From Pontiella sulfatireligans (GTDB lineage: Bacteria; Verrucomicrobiota; Kiritimatiellia; Kiritimatiellales; Pontiellaceae), in NCBI RefSeq assembly GCF_900890705.1, contig NZ_CAAHFH010000001.1, positions 1,488,001-1,552,000 of the forward strand: 64,000 nucleotides of DNA. Direction: 5' to 3'. Position 1 is the stretch's first letter, and every line of letters starts with the position of its first letter. Made by a program: the position numbers and the translations under genes. Under the pieces are notes generated by a model. The model was not told the origin of the DNA. It made no database searches and was given only the letters and a program-made list of their open reading frames with translations. This document shows positions 12,101 through 21,224 of the stretch, in pieces.

Positions 12101-12352
12101 TCATTGCAGTTTACCCTCTGCTTTTCCAGTCGCATTCCGCCCGGCCCGCTTGAGCTGTTCGCTGGAATGGAAAAACTGACTGACATTTCCCAGATCCATC
12201 GGTTCATTTTCAGGAACCTCATAGTGCCTGCGAAGAGAGTCCAGTTCCTGGCGCATACGCACGGCCACATCAGCATATTCAGGATTGTCGATCTGGTTTT
12301 TCATCTCACTGGGATCGGTTTCCAGGTCATACAGTTCCCACTCACCAACCGC
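12101..12352 (-). pseudogene. C-terminal remnant of a type I sulfatase
   Basis: The translation GEWELYDLETDPSEMKNQ, followed by NPEYADVAVRMRQELDSL, is the standard C-terminal segment of family S1 sulfatases. The catalytic N-terminal domain is absent, and homology stops abruptly near 12352. It ends 170 bp upstream of the start of the stand-alone LAGLIDADG-like gene. The open frame extends to 12394, but the first residues are not sulfatase-like. The bases 12395-12670 hold nothing I recognise. Confidence 0.75.
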
Positions 12353-12670
12353 CCTGCACTGTGTGTTGCTCAAATCAGCACTACTCAAAATCACTCAAAA
12401 TTACCGTCAAAAACCAATCCCACCCCAATAAAAGCCATCCCGAAACACGTGCTATTCAATCCGAGGCCTCAGTTTCATTCCTTCACTTCGTTTTCATACT
12501 TTTTTTGACAGAACCTTTGCCTGTGCCTTATTCAATGCCATACCCGAAAAAATCCTCCTTGCAGAACATCGGAAAATAGACCCCCACAAGACCCACAGCA
12601 ACAAATATAACGACTGAATTGATAATCTTCTGCACGGATTTCTTGTTTAACCTCATCATTTATTGTTCGT

Positions 12671-14467
12671 TCAATTTCCTGCGAGCTTGCTTTTATTCAG
12701 ACGCAGCTTCAGCTGAGCCTCGTAAAGCGACGACGGCTCGACCGCCGTCTGGTTTAAATCTTCCACATAAAGCCATTCGTCATTCCGGTCGGCGGAGCTC
12801 CCCTCGACCACGGCGGTGCCGGTTCTGGTGCAGACACCGACCAGAATCGATTTGGGAAAAAGCCGGTACGCGGGGACATCAAATGTGGTGGCCGCCCACG
12901 ACTCGAATACTTCGCCCTTCGGCACATCGCACTCGCAGTTCCAGAACGTGTTGTATTGAGCTGCGTGAGGCAGATTAAACAGCGCTCCGCCACCGGAGAT
13001 GGCCCCCTGCCCTGTAATATTTTCAAAGAGGTTGCACGCCGGCGGAGCAAAGCAAAATCCGTGACAATCAAATTCCGCCCTTTTTCGCCCGCCATGCCGA
13101 ACGATCACATTTCTAAACACATTGCCATACGAATTCCCCTCAACGCCGGTTCCATGGGTCCGATATGAATTGAACTGGATCTCTTCGATCAGGTTGTCGC
13201 ACGCATGGGAATAGCACTTGATCCCATAGTGCCCGCCGATTTTCAACGGGTCTTCCACCACCACATGGCGAACCGTGATATTGCGGCTGTCCTTCAAGGT
13301 AACCGGAACCGTAAAATTCTCGATGACCACATCCCGAATCCAGCCATGGGAAACCCGGACCATGTTGATGGCCTTCCAGCCATAATCCATCTCCGCACCC
13401 CCATGGTGCTTATATGGGCCGTCCCAACCACTGGAAATTTTGAGGTGCTCGATACCGATGTGATGCAGCATCGGCGCGGCGTATACTTCCGGCGCAAAGC
13501 GCATTTGGATATCGCGACGCAGCGGCTGCCGAAGAGCGAGTGTTTTTGAATCGGGCACCCCAGCCACTTCGACGAGCCACTGGTAACTGGCCGTCCGCAG
13601 CTTTCCGGCGGATCGAGCGGCGAGTTGTTTTTCATGGAACGATTCGATCGGCGCGAGCATTTCATGGATCAAGGCCCCCTCATCCGAGGTATTGCGCATC
13701 GACAGCAAAATGCAATCTCCCGCCTTGATGCCCGAGCTATCCGCCACCTGCAACGCCCGATCTCCTTTGCGGGCGCCTGCAACAACATCGGTCAACTTGG
13801 GTGCTTCGTAGACCCGGTCATCCTGCCCCACGCCCAACGCCCCTGCCGGCCAGGCTTCCTCCAGAGCCCTCAACGACGGTACGCCCCAGAACATTTCCGT
13901 ACCCTGAAAACGGGTTCCGGTCTGGATCAGGGCCGGCGTCAACCAAGGTGCCGGTTCGTGCTGCGTCAGAGGTCGAACCAACCGGAACACTGTAGACGTT
14001 CCGGCACCCCGCAATACAAGGTGATCGTGGTTGATCTGCAGATAATGTTTCGCGTCGCCGGTGTTAAAGCAATATTCACCGGGCGGAAAATAGATCACGC
14101 CGCCACCGCGCTCCCCTGCCTGGTCGATGAGCCGCTGAACGACCTCGGTAAGATCCTCGCCGGTATCCGGCAGAACCCCATACTCAACCACATTCAGCAC
14201 AACCGACGGTTCAGGAATCGGCTTTTCTCCATACGCATATCCGGCATATGAAAAATCGGGAAGAATCGAACGAACCGGATCTGCGACAAACGACTGATAG
14301 ACGGCTGATTGCTGCCCCGAAACCGCGCCGGCGCCCCCCATGGCCATCAAGAAGATACAGGCCCCCATGCGGGAAACAAGTGTATCCCGAACAGCTCCAA
14401 ACACTTTAAAAACAGGATTTAGCATGCGGCCTTTCCCCGATCGCGCCCGAAGACTTGCTGCGGGCAA
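12671..14467 (-). CDS. Secreted right-handed beta-helix protein (pectate-lyase-3 type)
   Basis: The protein has up to 598 residues. A signal peptide core (CIFLMAMGGAGAVSGQ) lies at about 38-52, so the ATG at 14425 (after GGGGAAAGGCCGC) is a better start than 14467. The segment VVEYGVLPDTGEDLTEVVQ with GGGVIYFPPGEY is the entry of a parallel beta-helix as in pectate lyase superfamily proteins and phage tail spikes. Later turns have RNITVRHVVVEDP and NVFRNVIVRHGG. Such proteins bind or cleave polysaccharides; lyase, hydrolase or epimerase action cannot be told from sequence. It is the last gene of the minus-strand degradation locus, 27 bp after a sulfatase. Confidence 0.75.
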   Translation of the reverse strand: MPAASLRARSGKGRMLNPVFKVFGAVRDTLVSRMGACIFLMAMGGAGAVSGQQSAVYQSFVADPVRSILPDFSYAGYAYGEKPIPEPSVVLNVVEYGVLPDTGEDLTEVVQRLIDQAGERGGGVIYFPPGEYCFNTGDAKHYLQINHDHLVLRGAGTSTVFRLVRPLTQHEPAPWLTPALIQTGTRFQGTEMFWGVPSLRALEEAWPAGALGVGQDDRVYEAPKLTDVVAGARKGDRALQVADSSGIKAGDCILLSMRNTSDEGALIHEMLAPIESFHEKQLAARSAGKLRTASYQWLVEVAGVPDSKTLALRQPLRRDIQMRFAPEVYAAPMLHHIGIEHLKISSGWDGPYKHHGGAEMDYGWKAINMVRVSHGWIRDVVIENFTVPVTLKDSRNITVRHVVVEDPLKIGGHYGIKCYSHACDNLIEEIQFNSYRTHGTGVEGNSYGNVFRNVIVRHGGRKRAEFDCHGFCFAPPACNLFENITGQGAISGGGALFNLPHAAQYNTFWNCECDVPKGEVFESWAATTFDVPAYRLFPKSILVGVCTRTGTAVVEGSSADRNDEWLYVEDLNQTAVEPSSLYEAQLKLRLNKSKLAGN

Positions 14468-14494
14468 ACGAACGTTGTTGTCAAAAATTAATCA

Positions 14495-15952
14495 TCACTT
14501 CTTTTTCAATGGATTATAGTTTGCTGGACAATCCGCATCCCAGGCTCTGTCCAGCTTCTTGCCGGAGAGTACCTTTGGCGCTTCTTGCTTGGGCAGCCAT
14601 TCGGCCGCCAGCTTCTTTTTCATGGTTTCATATTCAGGGTTTCCCGCCAGATTGGTCCACTCCTGCGGATCTTTGCGGTGATCGTAGAGCTCTTCTGATC
14701 CGTCAAAATAGCGGGTATAGCGCCAGTTTTTTGTCCGCAACGTATAGTTGCCGCGCCCCCAAGTGGTCATAGCCGGTTTTTCCATGGGTTGATCAGGATC
14801 GTTAAGCCATGGAACCAGACTCATCCCATCCACATACTCTGGCGCTTTCAACCCAACCAGATCGCAGATCGTTCTATACACATTGATCAGCCCCACCGGC
14901 TCGGCACAGGAATGTCCGTGGCCTGCCCGGCCGCGCGGATCCCAGATAATAAACGGAACGCGGGTGGATTCTTCCCACAGCGTAAACTTTGTGTATGCAC
15001 GTTTCTCCCCGAGATGAAAGCCGTGATCCGACCAAAGCATAATAATGGTATTTTCTGCATAAGGACTCCCTTCGAGGGCATTGATTACACGACCCACATT
15101 GTCATCGACAAAGGAGATGCTGGCTAAGTAGCCACGCCGAACCTCATTCCAACAGTCATGCTGATCTAAACGATCCGCATTCTTGGGATTTGACATTAAC
15201 TGCCCCACGGGCGGGACATCCTCAATATCGTTTTCCTTGATGAGCGGCGGAGGGATCAGATCCGGGAATCGATCATAATTTTCCTCGGGCATGACAAACG
15301 GCACATGCGGCCTGATGAAGCCGACCCCTAGGAAGAACGGTTTCTCGTGCTCTTTCTCCAGAAAGTCGATGGCATGCGACGCCGTTCGATAATCCATGAA
15401 ATCCTTGAGCGGATTGACACCGGGGCAAACCCGCACATGATGGTCCTTTTTATCTTTTGAATTGGCCATATGCCCTTTGCCCGGAGCGCCTTTAATGTTC
15501 AGATCCCCGAACATGGCATACTCATCCCAGCTCTCCTTTTCTTCATAGGTGTTATCCGAATTATGAAACACCTTGGAAACGCCGCAGGTGGTATAGCCAT
15601 TTTCCTTCAGGAAGCGGGGCAGATTCGTATAGCGATCCAGAACCACACGATCCACATTCCGCAGATCATAGAAGGGATAGAGTCCGGACTTATGCGGTTC
15701 CACCCCGAGCAAAATCGCATTCCGGCTAGGCGAACAGCCCGGTGCAGTACAGTGGGCGTTGGTAAAATTAACGCCTTTAGCCGCAAGCTTGTCCATGAAC
15801 GGAGTTTGAGCAAGCGGATGCCCCCCCAGAAAACCGCACCAATCATTCATATCATCGATGCACAACATTAAAATATTCGGCCGGTCAGGCTTGGCTGCAT
15901 ACAGCGAGGATGCAACTAAGACGACCCCTACAAGCAAAGATATTCTCTTCAT
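14495..15952 (-). CDS. Secreted sulfatase, iduronate-2-sulfatase-like (family S1)
   Basis: The protein has 485 residues with a signal peptide (1-20). The catalytic signature APGCSPSRNAI places the formylglycine-forming Cys at position 73. Metal ligands are Asp33 and Asp34 (CIDDMND) and the later WSDHGFHLGEKR. The line PNILMLCIDDMNDW and the C-terminal SEELYDHRKDPQEWTNLA mark the iduronate-2-sulfatase-like subgroup. It should remove sulfate esters from a polysaccharide in the periplasm or outside, after Cys is converted to formylglycine by an enzyme encoded elsewhere. It is closely similar in design to the sulfatases at 19722 and 38832. Confidence 0.93.
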   Translation of the reverse strand: MKRISLLVGVVLVASSLYAAKPDRPNILMLCIDDMNDWCGFLGGHPLAQTPFMDKLAAKGVNFTNAHCTAPGCSPSRNAILLGVEPHKSGLYPFYDLRNVDRVVLDRYTNLPRFLKENGYTTCGVSKVFHNSDNTYEEKESWDEYAMFGDLNIKGAPGKGHMANSKDKKDHHVRVCPGVNPLKDFMDYRTASHAIDFLEKEHEKPFFLGVGFIRPHVPFVMPEENYDRFPDLIPPPLIKENDIEDVPPVGQLMSNPKNADRLDQHDCWNEVRRGYLASISFVDDNVGRVINALEGSPYAENTIIMLWSDHGFHLGEKRAYTKFTLWEESTRVPFIIWDPRGRAGHGHSCAEPVGLINVYRTICDLVGLKAPEYVDGMSLVPWLNDPDQPMEKPAMTTWGRGNYTLRTKNWRYTRYFDGSEELYDHRKDPQEWTNLAGNPEYETMKKKLAAEWLPKQEAPKVLSGKKLDRAWDADCPANYNPLKKK

Positions 15953-15964
15953 GATTCGTTCCTC

Positions 15965-16177
15965 CTACAGCTTCCGCTGATCTTCCAATGTGTAGCGCTC
16001 GATCATTCCATGATATTTTTTTTGAATATCCCGATACATGCCGCGAATTTCGGCCTCGGTTCCATTAAAGGAACATTTGACGCAGGCCCAAATCCCATCG
16101 CGCTGAGTAAGCAACACATCTATATCGCGAGAAAAACAGACCGGGCATCGTTTGGTTATGCGGTGATGATCAGACAT
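15965..16177 (-). CDS. Small zinc-ribbon-like protein, function unknown
   Basis: The protein has 70 residues with two CxxC pairs (CPVCFSRD and CVKCSFNG), spaced as in a zinc ribbon, followed by a charged helix. GGAG lies eight bases before the ATG, and the start overlaps the end of the upstream 579-residue gene by 22 bp, which suggests coupled translation. It has no signal peptide, so it is cytoplasmic. I do not recognise the family. Confidence 0.7.
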   Translation of the reverse strand: MSDHHRITKRCPVCFSRDIDVLLTQRDGIWACVKCSFNGTEAEIRGMYRDIQKKYHGMIERYTLEDQRKL

Positions 16178-17895
16178 GTGGAAAACTCCGTTGAAGTGTT
16201 AGTATCATAAGTTAGTTCAAGAACAAAATAGGGTTCGAAAAGATTGCCTTCGCGGGCCAGGCCGGAAGAAGGCTTCGCTCCTTTGGCCGCGCTCATCATG
16301 ACGCGTGCATTCACCTGCGGAACGACGGCGGCGACGCATTCCGGCGCATCGACCTCCAGCCGGCGGCGACGATATAGATAGTCCATCTCCTGCGTGCCTG
16401 TTGCATCCATCACCTGCAATTGAATCCCATGAAGGTCGATCGGATATTCTGTACAGCCCGGGGCCCCTTTGAAATATTCAGTGGCAAGAATTCCCTCCGT
16501 ATCGCCAGAGAGAGAGCGCTTGATGGTGATTTTTCCACCCGGCTCGATTGTATAGGTTGTCTCAACCTCCACCGTGCTTCCATCGGGAAAAACGGCCTTG
16601 GCCGGCGTCAGCACCATTCGGCTTCCGGCACTGCTGCGTTCAACCGATGCCACCTTTGTTGGTGTAGAGCAGAGATCCACTTCCTCCCCGTTTTTAACCA
16701 GCTTGAGCGTCGTCCGTGATCCGTCAAAACTATGGTTCGGGTAGCCGGTGCGGTATTGCGACTGAATGAGGTAGGGATATGCGCCGTTTTCGCGGCTCGG
16801 GGTATCGGGGCCGGTCGCTTTTTCAACGCGGCCGATGTATGCACGCAGATCACCGATCGAGCCGCCCTGATTGGCATCGATCAATACGCGGAGATCGGTA
16901 TCGATGTGCCAGAAATAGTGCTTGTGCGACTGATACAACATCTCTTTGGCCAGATAGACTTCAGGTTCCGCAAACGGACGGCTTTCTTTGTGCCAGCGGG
17001 CATATTCGGTCAGGGTTAAATCTTCGAGTTCGCCCTGCTCCTTCAGCTGTTTAAAGTAGGTCAACTGCTTAGTATAGAGCTCCCATGCCACCTCCGGGGG
17101 ATATTCGCTGTTGTGATTCCAGGTCAGCCACTGCGTGCCGACAAAGGTGTTGTAATAGGTGTGCCCGTTGAAATCGGCCTGCATCCGGTATTGGTCAATC
17201 AAATTCAGATCGTAGGGACAGAACGATGCATCGTTCCCCATGCCGCGAATCACGTTCGGCGGATGGCTGGCCCAGAAATCGTTGCGCCCTTCGAAGGAAA
17301 GACTCATATCGCGCGCCAAATGCGGCACGGCCACCACGCCTGACCAATCCTCTGTTTCCGCTGCCGGGCGCAACGTGTGCCCTTTCGCCGGGAACCACGG
17401 CCCCCACGGCATCCCTTCGTTGAATAAATACCAAGAGTGGTTGCAGCCGTGAAAAACCCGCACTCCTTCTTCGAAGCAACCACCTACAATGCCTTCTACT
17501 TCCGGCGCGATTTCTTTGAGAATGCGCAACGCCGAGCTGTCGAAGTGATACGACGTCACCGCTGTCGGCATCCGCCCGAACACATCCTTAAACTTGCTCA
17601 AGGCCATCTCCATCAATTGCCGTTTCTGCTCTTCGTCAAACAGCCAAATGTGCTCCAGACCGCGCGAAATATCGTCCATGCCCGGCCCCTCCAACCGATT
17701 CAAGGCCAGCCCGATTTCATCGCCGAACGCTGCTTGGTACGCCAGGGCATCGGCCACAATATGATCCTGAAACAGGTCAAAATAGTGCAGAAAAACACTG
17801 GTTTTCATCCCCAGCGAATGAACCAGGTCCTGCTGCCGCTTGAAAATTTCGTAGCGGCCGGGGTCGGTTCGGTGGAATATATTCAGTTTCATCAT
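16156..17895 (-). CDS. Glycosidase/deacetylase-fold protein of unknown specificity
   Basis: The protein has 579 residues and no signal peptide. The N-terminal 300 residues resemble a polysaccharide-deacetylase or GH57-like barrel (RQQDLVHSLGMKTSVFLHYF, PTAVTSYHFDSSALRIL), and the second half is beta-rich. Candidate metal or catalytic residues are the HFDS motif and WNHNSEYPP. The family is not one I can name. Its place between a sulfatase and a GH5-like gene, in the same orientation, points to carbohydrate processing, here in the cytoplasm. The overlap with the following zinc-ribbon gene suggests they are co-produced. Confidence 0.55.
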   Translation of the reverse strand: MMKLNIFHRTDPGRYEIFKRQQDLVHSLGMKTSVFLHYFDLFQDHIVADALAYQAAFGDEIGLALNRLEGPGMDDISRGLEHIWLFDEEQKRQLMEMALSKFKDVFGRMPTAVTSYHFDSSALRILKEIAPEVEGIVGGCFEEGVRVFHGCNHSWYLFNEGMPWGPWFPAKGHTLRPAAETEDWSGVVAVPHLARDMSLSFEGRNDFWASHPPNVIRGMGNDASFCPYDLNLIDQYRMQADFNGHTYYNTFVGTQWLTWNHNSEYPPEVAWELYTKQLTYFKQLKEQGELEDLTLTEYARWHKESRPFAEPEVYLAKEMLYQSHKHYFWHIDTDLRVLIDANQGGSIGDLRAYIGRVEKATGPDTPSRENGAYPYLIQSQYRTGYPNHSFDGSRTTLKLVKNGEEVDLCSTPTKVASVERSSAGSRMVLTPAKAVFPDGSTVEVETTYTIEPGGKITIKRSLSGDTEGILATEYFKGAPGCTEYPIDLHGIQLQVMDATGTQEMDYLYRRRRLEVDAPECVAAVVPQVNARVMMSAAKGAKPSSGLAREGNLFEPYFVLELTYDTNTSTEFSTCLIITA

Positions 17896-17921
17896 AACAA
17901 TACGTCTCGTTGGTTTATCGA

Positions 17922-19712
17922 TTACTTTTTCACGGCATATTCTTCGCCTGGCTTCGCATCAAAACGCACGCGGCCGGGGCTGGTTTTTACGGGTGTCCAC
18001 TTGCGGTCTGCTTTTCGGTACACTTTGCTGACGCGACCATAGCCAGGCAGGTTCAACTCAAATGGATGGGTGTTGTCGACGGTAAGCGCAACCGCTTTTT
18101 CACCCTTTTCGTTGCGCTGGCCGTAGGGCAACAAAACATCGACATCGGGCATGATGCTGACGGTCACGCCACGCCCGTTTTGGGAATCAATGAAGTAGAG
18201 TCCCGTTCCACCGTATTTAGCATAGGGAGAATTGCCGTGTCCCACGATACAGTCAAAATCATCCGCAAGCGCTGGAAGATGGGCAACAAAGTCCTTCGGC
18301 ATCGATTCACTGTAGATCAGCGTTTTACCATCAGAGAACGCGGAGCAGCCCTCCTCATAGGAAAGGGCTGTATTCTTAAAATAGTCCTCCGTTTTGGACG
18401 ATGTTGTATATTTTTGGAACCGCGGTTCGCTGCGCATCACTTCACTGGCGGCCATGAAGGCCGCAGCCTTGTTCGGTGTTGTTTTGAGATTCAGATTATG
18501 TGCCACGGCCACATATTCCGCCTGCCCTGGAAGAATATAGGTCCACATCGCCGCCGCTTGAATGCCAAGCGCACGGAGCTGTTTAGCCATCGCCGGATAG
18601 AGATAGGATGACGAATTCCAATAGGTCTCAAATTCATAGACAATGCGCGCCTTGCCTTTAAAACGATCCTCAAGCAGCCAACCGTGATAGGTGGGGGTGT
18701 CAACCACCTTTTGGAGCATCTGCAGGTAATTGATATCGCCAACTTCCTTGGGTGATTTATTCCGCGATTCCGATTGCCCGGGGTAGAGACAAATCGAAAC
18801 AATCTCTGCATCCGATTCCGCAGCGGCCTCGAATACATCCTCTCCGGTCCACTCCATCATTCGCGGCCATTCGAGCGACCACGACATCACCGCCGCAACC
18901 TCTTCATCCTTAAAAAACTTCACCATGCGATTGATATACTGCTTCGTGTTCGCGGTCCGCCAAGCCGTATAACTCTCCGCCGAATCGGTTTTTCCTCCCG
19001 CGTCCAGCCATCCCTGATAAATTGCGAAGCACTGTGGATAGGCGTCGATTTCATCGCGCTTGAAATATCCCGGTTCGTTGATCGGTTCAACCAGAGCCAA
19101 CGCGGGACTATTCTTAATTTTCACGCCCCCGCGGTATCTGTTTTTGCGGTTGAGCAGTTGATGGATATAGCCATCCGCCTTCGCCATAAATTCAGGATCC
19201 ACCATCCAGATCGGCTTGGTTTCATCGCGGGTTGAAACAAACGTCTCCTTACCGCGGGCGGCGCCGAGCGTATTGAGAAAAGCGATGTAGGTGTACATGC
19301 CGTATTCTTCGGCCTTTGCCAGCACATAATCCGTCAAATCAAGCCACTGGTTCTCCACCAGATTGCCCTCATCATCGCAGATATCGCCCGGTGAAAGATG
19401 TATTCGGATCAGGTTGCAGCCCATGAGCTGAAGTTCGTCATAGGCCTCGTCAATCATGGCCTTATAGGCGTCCAGATCCATCGGCGAATGCACCCCATGA
19501 TGCTTCATCCGATTGTATTCCCACGACAGCGCCGGTTGAAAGTTAACCCCCAAAAGATTGACCTCGGCCCCATCCTCAAACAACAACACGCCGTCCTCGA
19601 CATGCAGCGTTTGAAATTTCGGTGCAGATGCTGAAAGGGATCCCCCGAAGGAGGCAACGCAAAGAAAGGCTATACACAATGGTATTAATCTCATGTATCT
19701 CATCAATTCCAT
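17922..19712 (-). CDS. Secreted GH5-like (cellulase-fold) glycosidase, copy 1
   Basis: The protein has 596 residues with a signal peptide. The (beta/alpha)8 motifs are VNLLGVNFQP, MGCNLIRIHLSPGD, EPINEPG with acid/base Glu213, and RIVYEFETYW with candidate nucleophile Glu360. The C-terminal 150 residues form a beta domain with YGGTGLYFIDS and PGYGRVSKVYRK. This is a retaining-glycosidase layout of clan GH-A; the exact family and substrate are unknown. AGGGAA precedes the ATG at 19712. Two paralogs follow upstream at 21212 and 24387, each beside a sulfatase or transporter gene. The gene starts 9 bp after the sulfatase stop at 19722, so it is in the same operon. Confidence 0.8.
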   Translation of the reverse strand: MELMRYMRLIPLCIAFLCVASFGGSLSASAPKFQTLHVEDGVLLFEDGAEVNLLGVNFQPALSWEYNRMKHHGVHSPMDLDAYKAMIDEAYDELQLMGCNLIRIHLSPGDICDDEGNLVENQWLDLTDYVLAKAEEYGMYTYIAFLNTLGAARGKETFVSTRDETKPIWMVDPEFMAKADGYIHQLLNRKNRYRGGVKIKNSPALALVEPINEPGYFKRDEIDAYPQCFAIYQGWLDAGGKTDSAESYTAWRTANTKQYINRMVKFFKDEEVAAVMSWSLEWPRMMEWTGEDVFEAAAESDAEIVSICLYPGQSESRNKSPKEVGDINYLQMLQKVVDTPTYHGWLLEDRFKGKARIVYEFETYWNSSSYLYPAMAKQLRALGIQAAAMWTYILPGQAEYVAVAHNLNLKTTPNKAAAFMAASEVMRSEPRFQKYTTSSKTEDYFKNTALSYEEGCSAFSDGKTLIYSESMPKDFVAHLPALADDFDCIVGHGNSPYAKYGGTGLYFIDSQNGRGVTVSIMPDVDVLLPYGQRNEKGEKAVALTVDNTHPFELNLPGYGRVSKVYRKADRKWTPVKTSPGRVRFDAKPGEEYAVKK

Positions 19713-19721
19713 TACAATTCC

Positions 19722-21224
19722 CTAATCCAACGGCGGCTGAAGACCCTGTGCCTTATATTTCTTCACGTCCCGCTTGTAGTTATTGATCATTCTGGTTGGA
19801 CTATCGGCATCCGCAACATTGTAGAGTTCCATTCCGGACGAAACCTGCGGAGCCTCTTTCGTCGGCAACCACGCAGCAAACTTTTTCTTGATCGCGTCGT
19901 ATTCGGGATTCTGGGCCAGGTTCGTCCACTCGTTCGGATCGCCCGATTCGTCATAGAGTTCTTCGGAGCCATCGAAATAACGGGTATAGCGCCACTCTTT
20001 GGTGCGCAGCGTATAGTTCCCTCTGCCCCATGTAGTCATGGCGGGCTGCTCCATCGATTTCAACGGATCGTTCACCCACGGCACAAGACTCTGTCCATCA
20101 ACATATTCCGGCGCATCCAACCCGGTGAGCTGGCAAAGCGTCCGGTATACGTTAATCAAACCAACGGGTTCGGCGCAGACCTTGCCATTCCCGTTTTTAT
20201 TGCGCGGATCCAGGATAATGAACGGCGTACGCGTGGCCTCGTTCCAGAGCGAAAACTTGCTGAAACTGCGCTTTTCGCCTAGATGAAATCCGTGATCAGA
20301 CCAAAGCACGACAATGGTGTTGCCGGCATAAGGGCTTTCTTCAAGCGCATCAAGCACGCGCCCTACGTTGTCGTCGGTAAAGTTGATGCAAGCCAGATAA
20401 GCCCGGCGAAGATCCTCCCACGCATTATCGTTGCGCACTGGGATTTCAACATAGATCTGTGCGTTGGCCTGTCCGGCCATCGGGATGTCCACAAGGTCGT
20501 CGGCCTTAAATGGCGGCTCCTTGATCGGCTCCTTAAAACGATCCCAGTTTTCCTCCGGCGGAATAAATGGCGTATGAGGCAAAATAAAACCGACCGCCAA
20601 GAAGAACGGCTTTTCGTGCTCTTTTTTCAAAAAGCGAGCGGCATGCATCGCGCTCTGGTAATCCTGAAAATCCTTCAGCGGATTACTCGCCGGACACGCC
20701 ACGATCCGTTTATTGTACGGATCTGGAACATACCCCTTTTCCTTGATCAGATTCAGCTTGCTGTTGCCATAGTATTTATAGTCGTCCCACTGCTCCTCCT
20801 GACGGTAGGTACGGTCCGGATTGTGCCAAACCTTAGTCAGGCCGCAGGTGGTATATCCGTTTTTTTTAAACAGCTCGGGAAGCGGCATATAGGGAGCCAG
20901 CACCTGAGGATCGATATTGTTAATGTTGTAAAACGGATAGAGTCCGGAATTATGCGGTTCGATCCCGAATAGAATCGCGTTACGGCTTGGCGAGCACCCC
21001 GGCGCGGCACAATGGGCATTCGAAAAGTTGACGCCCTTATCCGCCAACCGATCCATGTTCGGAGTCAGAGCCTGCGGGTGCCCGTCAAGAAAACCGACCC
21101 AGTCGTTCATATCGTCGATGCAGATCATCAACACATTCGGCTGCTTTTCGGCACCAAATGAAATTGAAGCGAATAAACCAACAACCAGCAACCAACAACC
21201 AATAACTCTCATTAGTTTCCCCAC
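19722..21224 (-). CDS. Secreted sulfatase, iduronate-2-sulfatase-like (family S1)
   Basis: The protein has 500 residues with a signal peptide ending near FGA at 25. The signature APGCSPSRNAI carries the modified Cys at 77. CIDDMND and WSDHGFHLGEKR supply metal and sulfate contacts. The sequence follows the 14495 enzyme closely through SEELYDESGDPNEWTNLA, so the two are recent paralogs. The ATG at 21224 lies 13 bp inside the end of the upstream GH5-like gene, so the two are translationally coupled. It probably acts on the same polymer as the glycosidase it is coupled to. Confidence 0.93.
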   Translation of the reverse strand: MGKLMRVIGCWLLVVGLFASISFGAEKQPNVLMICIDDMNDWVGFLDGHPQALTPNMDRLADKGVNFSNAHCAAPGCSPSRNAILFGIEPHNSGLYPFYNINNIDPQVLAPYMPLPELFKKNGYTTCGLTKVWHNPDRTYRQEEQWDDYKYYGNSKLNLIKEKGYVPDPYNKRIVACPASNPLKDFQDYQSAMHAARFLKKEHEKPFFLAVGFILPHTPFIPPEENWDRFKEPIKEPPFKADDLVDIPMAGQANAQIYVEIPVRNDNAWEDLRRAYLACINFTDDNVGRVLDALEESPYAGNTIVVLWSDHGFHLGEKRSFSKFSLWNEATRTPFIILDPRNKNGNGKVCAEPVGLINVYRTLCQLTGLDAPEYVDGQSLVPWVNDPLKSMEQPAMTTWGRGNYTLRTKEWRYTRYFDGSEELYDESGDPNEWTNLAQNPEYDAIKKKFAAWLPTKEAPQVSSGMELYNVADADSPTRMINNYKRDVKKYKAQGLQPPLD

